NCBI GenBank assembly: GCA_003551945.1
Contig: PUNZ01000229.1
Coordinates: 1-10,114, forward strand
Direction: 5' to 3'
DNA from: Halovenus sp.
Lineage (GTDB): Archaea > Halobacteriota > Halobacteria > Halobacteriales > Haloarculaceae
Length of the DNA stretch: 10,114 nucleotides
Each line of letters starts with the position of its first letter. Positions within the stretch are counted from its first letter, which is position 1. The position numbers were made by a program, and so were the translations under genes. Below, piece after piece: positions 7,754 through 10,114 of the stretch. The notes under the pieces were generated by a model. The model was not told the DNA's origin, ran no database searches, and saw only the letters and a list, made by a program, of their open reading frames with translations.

Positions 7754-8149
7754 TCACCAGTACACGGTCACTGTCCGACTTCGCGGTCCGTCACACTCGA
7801 CAAACAGAATTGATTGCCAGCGGCCAAGCGCGAGAGTTCCATCGGTTACTGGCACTGTTTCGCTCGGTCCAAGGAGAAACGCCCGTAGGTGTGAGTCAGC
7901 GTTCCCATCCAGTTGGTCGTGTTGCCAGCCCTCATCGTCAATCAGCCCCGAAAGCATCGTTTCGATATCAGATAGGAGCCTTGGCTCCCCTTCGTTGATG
8001 GTGACGCCTGCTGTTGTATGCTCAACGAAGATGGTGGCCGTTCCGGTATAGGAGTCCGGAATAACCTGCTGGATATCCGCTGTGATATCAGTCACTGAAA
8101 GGCGCTTTTCAGTACGTATCTCGACAGTCGCTCTGGCCTCGGTGGTCAT
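7754..8149 (-). CDS. yjbQ: YjbQ / UPF0047 family protein
   Basis: Encodes 131 residues, close to the usual family size. All family signatures are present: EHTTAGVTINE (43-53), WQHDQLDGNADSHLRA (75-90) and LALGRWQSILFVECDGPRSR (106-125). Conserved His, Asp and Asn residues in the second motif and the GRWQ segment line the pocket of this small, trimer-forming fold. The family is named secondary thiamine-phosphate synthase because the E. coli member shows weak activity of that kind; the physiological substrate in archaea is unknown, so I would not assert a thiamine role here. Its ATG overlaps the cinA stop (ATGA on the minus strand). A GGAG-type ribosome site at 8153-8156 lies just upstream, inside cinA, so the two are translationally coupled. 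The downstream CBS gene is 48 nt away and probably on the same transcript. Confidence 0.92.
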   Translation of the reverse strand: MTTEARATVEIRTEKRLSVTDITADIQQVIPDSYTGTATIFVEHTTAGVTINEGEPRLLSDIETMLSGLIDDEGWQHDQLDGNADSHLRAFLLGPSETVPVTDGTLALGRWQSILFVECDGPRSRTVTVYW

Positions 8150-8658
8150 TGCTCCCCCTTGTCCTGCAGGGCAGTCTGTAAGTCAGTCAGGGCCTGTGTG
8201 GCAAACTGTCGTTTGTTTTCAAGACGGGTCCCCTCACAGCCATACCGATTTGTTACTGCGTTTGTCTCTGTCCCGTTATCACGTGCGTGTGCTATCCCAA
8301 TGACGATCGTCCCGACCGGATTCCACTCGGTTCCTCCACCCGGGCCGGCAACGCCGGTTGTTGAAAGACCCCACTCGGTTCCAGCCCGCTTGCAGACGCC
8401 GTGAGCCATCTCCGCGGCCGTCTCAGCTGAGACCGCACCATGAGACGTGATTGTTTCCGGGTCAACACCGAGAAACTCCTGCTTTGCGTGATTCGAGTAC
8501 GTAACGAGCGAGCAATCAAAATAGGTGCTTGAGCCCGGAACGTCGGTAAGTAAGGACCCAACCAGTCCGCCGGTGCTTGACTCTGCCACGGCGAGTGTCT
8601 CCTCACGCGAAGAGAGGAGCTCACCGACCTGCGCTGAAAGCTGGCGACTCCGTTCCAT
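8146..8658 (-). CDS. CinA C-terminal domain protein, probable nicotinamide-nucleotide amidase
   Basis: Encodes 170 residues, the stand-alone CinA C-terminal (PncC-type) domain without the N-terminal molybdopterin-like domain of full CinA. Motifs are AESSTGG (25-31), a glycine-rich TDVPGSSTYF segment (38-47), YSNHAKQEFLGV (54-65), HGAVSAETA (73-81) and TGVAGPGGG (101-109), with PVGT at 114-117. The serine-rich AESSTGG motif and the GPGGG loop form the active site in characterised members. Those enzymes deamidate nicotinamide mononucleotide to nicotinic acid mononucleotide in the pyridine nucleotide cycle. Archaeal members are assigned by homology only. It is the first gene of the minus-strand operon, with ATG at 8658 and a candidate TATA region just upstream. 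Its last bases overlap yjbQ by 4 nt. Confidence 0.9.
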   Translation of the reverse strand: MERSRQLSAQVGELLSSREETLAVAESSTGGLVGSLLTDVPGSSTYFDCSLVTYSNHAKQEFLGVDPETITSHGAVSAETAAEMAHGVCKRAGTEWGLSTTGVAGPGGGTEWNPVGTIVIGIAHARDNGTETNAVTNRYGCEGTRLENKRQFATQALTDLQTALQDKGEQ

Positions 8659-8675
8659 ACTGGGCCTTCGACCGA

Positions 8676-8687
8676 ATTAGGTATGAA
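8676..8687 (-). promoter_or_regulatory. Candidate TATA-type promoter for the cinA-yjbQ-CBS operon
   Basis: Read on the minus strand, the AT-rich stretch TTCATACCTAAT lies 18-29 nt before the cinA ATG in otherwise GC-rich DNA. That spacing would place transcription start at or near the ATG, giving the leaderless transcript common in haloarchaea. No good Shine-Dalgarno site precedes the ATG, which agrees with that. The match to a consensus TATA box is imperfect. Confidence 0.3.
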
Positions 8688-8729
8688 TCCGGCGGTCGGT
8701 GCGATAGCTTCTGACGGCACCAGAGTGGT

Positions 8730-8737
8730 TTTGTAGC
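8730..8737 (+). promoter_or_regulatory. Candidate TATA-type promoter for the small membrane protein gene
   Basis: TTTTGTAG is the most T/A-rich octamer in the 109-nt divergent intergenic region on the plus strand. Its centre is about 34 nt before the ATG at 8768, implying a very short leader if transcription starts about 26 nt downstream. The remainder of 8659-8767 contains no gene I can support. Confidence 0.3.
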
Positions 8738-8767
8738 TGCTCGTCCAACGTCGGTACTGGGACGGAT

Positions 8768-8968
8768 ATGGATGGGTATCAGCTGCTAACTCGCGAAGGG
8801 TATGCACTTGTCTATGGGCTGACAGCGATAGTACTTTTCATTACGCTGGTTGGCACCATCATTGGCTTCTGGGCGTTTGGTGGACTTCTCTGGTGGCCTG
8901 CATTGGCGCTTGCCGTGCTCGTTCTTGCGCTTGAAGGCCACAGCTTCTATCATCGACGACGTCAGTGA
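8768..8968 (+). CDS. Small two-helix membrane protein, unknown function
   Basis: Encodes 66 residues that I do not recognise as a named family. A short polar start (about 1-12) is followed by two hydrophobic stretches, about 13-37 and 40-57, separated by a Gly-Gly turn with two tryptophans (WAFGGLLWW). A basic tail, His-Arg-Arg-Arg-Gln, follows. By the positive-inside rule both ends are predicted to be cytoplasmic, giving a membrane hairpin. There is no signal peptide or catalytic motif. The acidic composition of its neighbours is absent, as expected for a membrane protein. It has its own candidate promoter and lies 70 nt before the PH-like gene on the same strand, so a joint role at the membrane is possible but unproven. 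The strong hydrophobic pattern and the ATG placement make it a probable real gene. Confidence 0.7.
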   Translation: MDGYQLLTREGYALVYGLTAIVLFITLVGTIIGFWAFGGLLWWPALALAVLVLALEGHSFYHRRRQ

Positions 8969-8989
8969 CCACGCTGTTTTATGCAGTGG
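8969..8989 (+). repeat. Imperfect inverted repeat around a TATA-like core
   Basis: CCACGCTG (8969-8976) and CAGTGG (8984-8989) are inverted relative to each other, with one extra G in the left arm, around TTTTATG. The element starts directly after the stop codon of the small membrane gene. It could be a repressor operator over the next gene's promoter, a weak hairpin ending the upstream transcript, or chance. Confidence 0.35.
8977..8983 (+). promoter_or_regulatory. Candidate TATA box for the PH-domain gene
   Basis: TTTTATG is a good match to the haloarchaeal TATA element, centred about 59 nt before the ATG at 9039. Start of transcription about 26 nt downstream (near 9006) would leave a leader of roughly 30 nt, with a weak AGGT ribosome-binding match at 9025-9028. 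It is the best promoter match in the right part of the window. Confidence 0.45.
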
Positions 8990-9038
8990 AACAGCCGAAA
9001 TCACTAACACGACACAGCAGTAACAGGTACACAACGGA

Positions 9039-10114
9039 ATGAGCAACGAGCGTGGGGCGTTAGCACCTTGGCTGGCCAGGGTGGGGGCAGACCAACAACG
9101 GGCCGAACTCGTCGCGGAGGACATCTTGCTTCAGTGTGGCCCCTACGAGAGTGTCCAGTATCGACTCCCTGGAAAGGGGTCGCTCGTCCACGACGATGAA
9201 CAGGGGCGAAACCGCTTTGAAGCTACTAACACACTTTTTGCGGTTATCACCGACAAACAGCTGTTTTTTGGCCATGATGCATCTGGCGAGACGACCATCG
9301 AACCCATTCCACATGCGGACATTACAGATGTCAGTGTCACGGGCCGCTTTCTGAAAAAAGCGCTCGTCGTCGACGTCTGGGAAGGTGGCAGCTATACTTT
9401 TCGCCCGGCCGATAAAGACCAACTGACAGAAATCCGTGCGTATCTCGACGAGGTGAGCGAGTGTTGGCAAGTCATCGAAGCGTTGTTCGACGACCTCGGA
9501 CAAACGTCGGCCGCGCTCCGGGGACAGATTGAATCCGGCGAGATCAAAACAGCACAGGAAACAGTCGAGACCGCAGAGAAAACGGTTGAGCGCCTCCGTT
9601 CACAGATAGCCGTCGGAGAGTTAGATTCCGTGCTTGGGCCTCGGCTTGCGGACGCGGAGCGCACGCTCCACCAACGGCGGATGCGTGGTCATCGTAGACG
9701 GGCAGAGATACTTGTTCGCGAAGGGAAGAAACTGACCGGTGAGCGAGCCTATACTGACGCATATCATACATACGACCGTGCACGCAAACACCTCGATATT
9801 TCGCTGGGGTTGGCACAACGTCAGGGCTTCGACAAGCCGCCTACAGTTACCGACCTGCGAGAGCACATCGATACTCGCATCGCCAATCTCCAGGTTTTGC
9901 CGAAAGCTCTCGGCGAACAAGCAACCGAGCGGGCAAAGGGGACGGACCACCCTGATGTTGCAGTCGAGGCATGGCAGGAAGCCTTCGACCATTTTCGTGA
10001 CGCCCTTACTGCCGGCTGGGGCACTGACTTTTCATTTTCTGGTGACCGAGATGCCCTTCGTGTCACGGTCGAGCGGACGGTTGCAAACCTCATCAATGCC
10101 CGACTGGAGTACGC
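9039..10114 (+). CDS. PH-like domain protein with coiled-coil and helical-repeat regions (3' end missing)
   Basis: The reading frame is open from ATG 9039 to the window end, giving 358 complete codons. Residues about 60-135 look like a bacterial/archaeal PH-like domain: alternating strands (NTLFAVITDKQLFF at 64-77, then IPHADITDVSV and KKALVVDVW) with a final short helix (DKDQLTEIRAYLDEV). Residues about 150-225 are charged and helical, probably coiled coil. Residues about 235-262 and 304-327 have the spacing of TPR-like helix pairs (Ala/Tyr-rich AYTDAYHTYDRARKHL; AVEAWQEAFDHFRDAL). There is no signal peptide or membrane segment, so it is cytoplasmic. It may act as a scaffold at the membrane with the upstream hairpin protein, but I do not recognise a specific function. 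A homologue with a known C-terminus would be needed to define the rest. Confidence 0.85.
   Translation, partial: MSNERGALAPWLARVGADQQRAELVAEDILLQCGPYESVQYRLPGKGSLVHDDEQGRNRFEATNTLFAVITDKQLFFGHDASGETTIEPIPHADITDVSVTGRFLKKALVVDVWEGGSYTFRPADKDQLTEIRAYLDEVSECWQVIEALFDDLGQTSAALRGQIESGEIKTAQETVETAEKTVERLRSQIAVGELDSVLGPRLADAERTLHQRRMRGHRRRAEILVREGKKLTGERAYTDAYHTYDRARKHLDISLGLAQRQGFDKPPTVTDLREHIDTRIANLQVLPKALGEQATERAKGTDHPDVAVEAWQEAFDHFRDALTAGWGTDFSFSGDRDALRVTVERTVANLINARLEY

Noticed and set aside
7975..7988. Near-perfect palindrome GGAGCCTTGGCTCC; 11 of its bases recur at 6551-6561
   Set aside because: One copy lies inside the conserved yjbQ coding sequence, the other is in the nusA-CBS gap, and the two-base loop cannot form a hairpin. 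Most likely chance.
1..10114. tRNA or rRNA genes, CRISPR repeats, insertion sequences, toxin-antitoxin or phage genes
   Set aside because: I looked for clover-leaf motifs, regularly spaced repeats, transposase motifs and terminal inverted repeats on both strands and found none.

Overview
The window is chromosomal DNA from an extremely halophilic archaeon (class Halobacteria). The evidence is the archaeal split RNA polymerase gene order (rpoB2, rpoB1, rpoA1, rpoA2, nusA-like KH gene), very acidic Asp/Glu-rich proteins, tightly packed or overlapping genes, and archaeal-style promoters. By eye the GC content is moderate for this group (mid-50s percent, not calculated). I cannot name the genus.

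Left part (1-6502, + strand): the RNA polymerase operon. It starts inside the last 43 codons of rpoB2 (B''), followed by complete rpoB1 (B'), rpoA1 (A'), rpoA2 (A'') and a short two-KH NusA-like protein. Junctions are 1 nt, a 4-nt ATGA overlap, 9 nt and 1 nt, so these genes are almost certainly co-transcribed. Together they encode most of the catalytic core: the Mg-binding loop and bridge helix lie in A', the trigger loop in A''. Two junctions carry good Shine-Dalgarno matches and two do not. Nothing looks broken.

Middle part (6566-8658, - strand): a second operon facing the polymerase operon tail to tail across 63 nt. It is transcribed from a CinA C-terminal-type nucleotide amidase gene, through a 4-nt overlap, into a YjbQ/UPF0047 gene, then into a four-CBS-domain protein. 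The last ~95 residues of the CBS protein look like the ribosome-hibernation (S30AE/HPF/RaiA) fold. This is the most interesting gene in the window: a predicted adenylate-nucleotide sensor fused to a predicted ribosome-binding domain. The ribosomal genes rps12, rps7 and the EF-2 gene that commonly follow nusA in haloarchaea are absent here, so the usual gene order is broken at about 6503.

Right part (8659-10114, + strand): a divergent intergenic region with candidate promoters, a 66-residue two-helix membrane protein, and the start of a larger protein with a PH-like N-terminal domain followed by coiled-coil and helical-repeat-like segments. That last gene runs off the window. I see no tRNA or rRNA genes, insertion sequences, CRISPR arrays or phage genes. 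Apart from the CBS-HPF fusion, the A' insert and the synteny break, this is a conserved housekeeping region.
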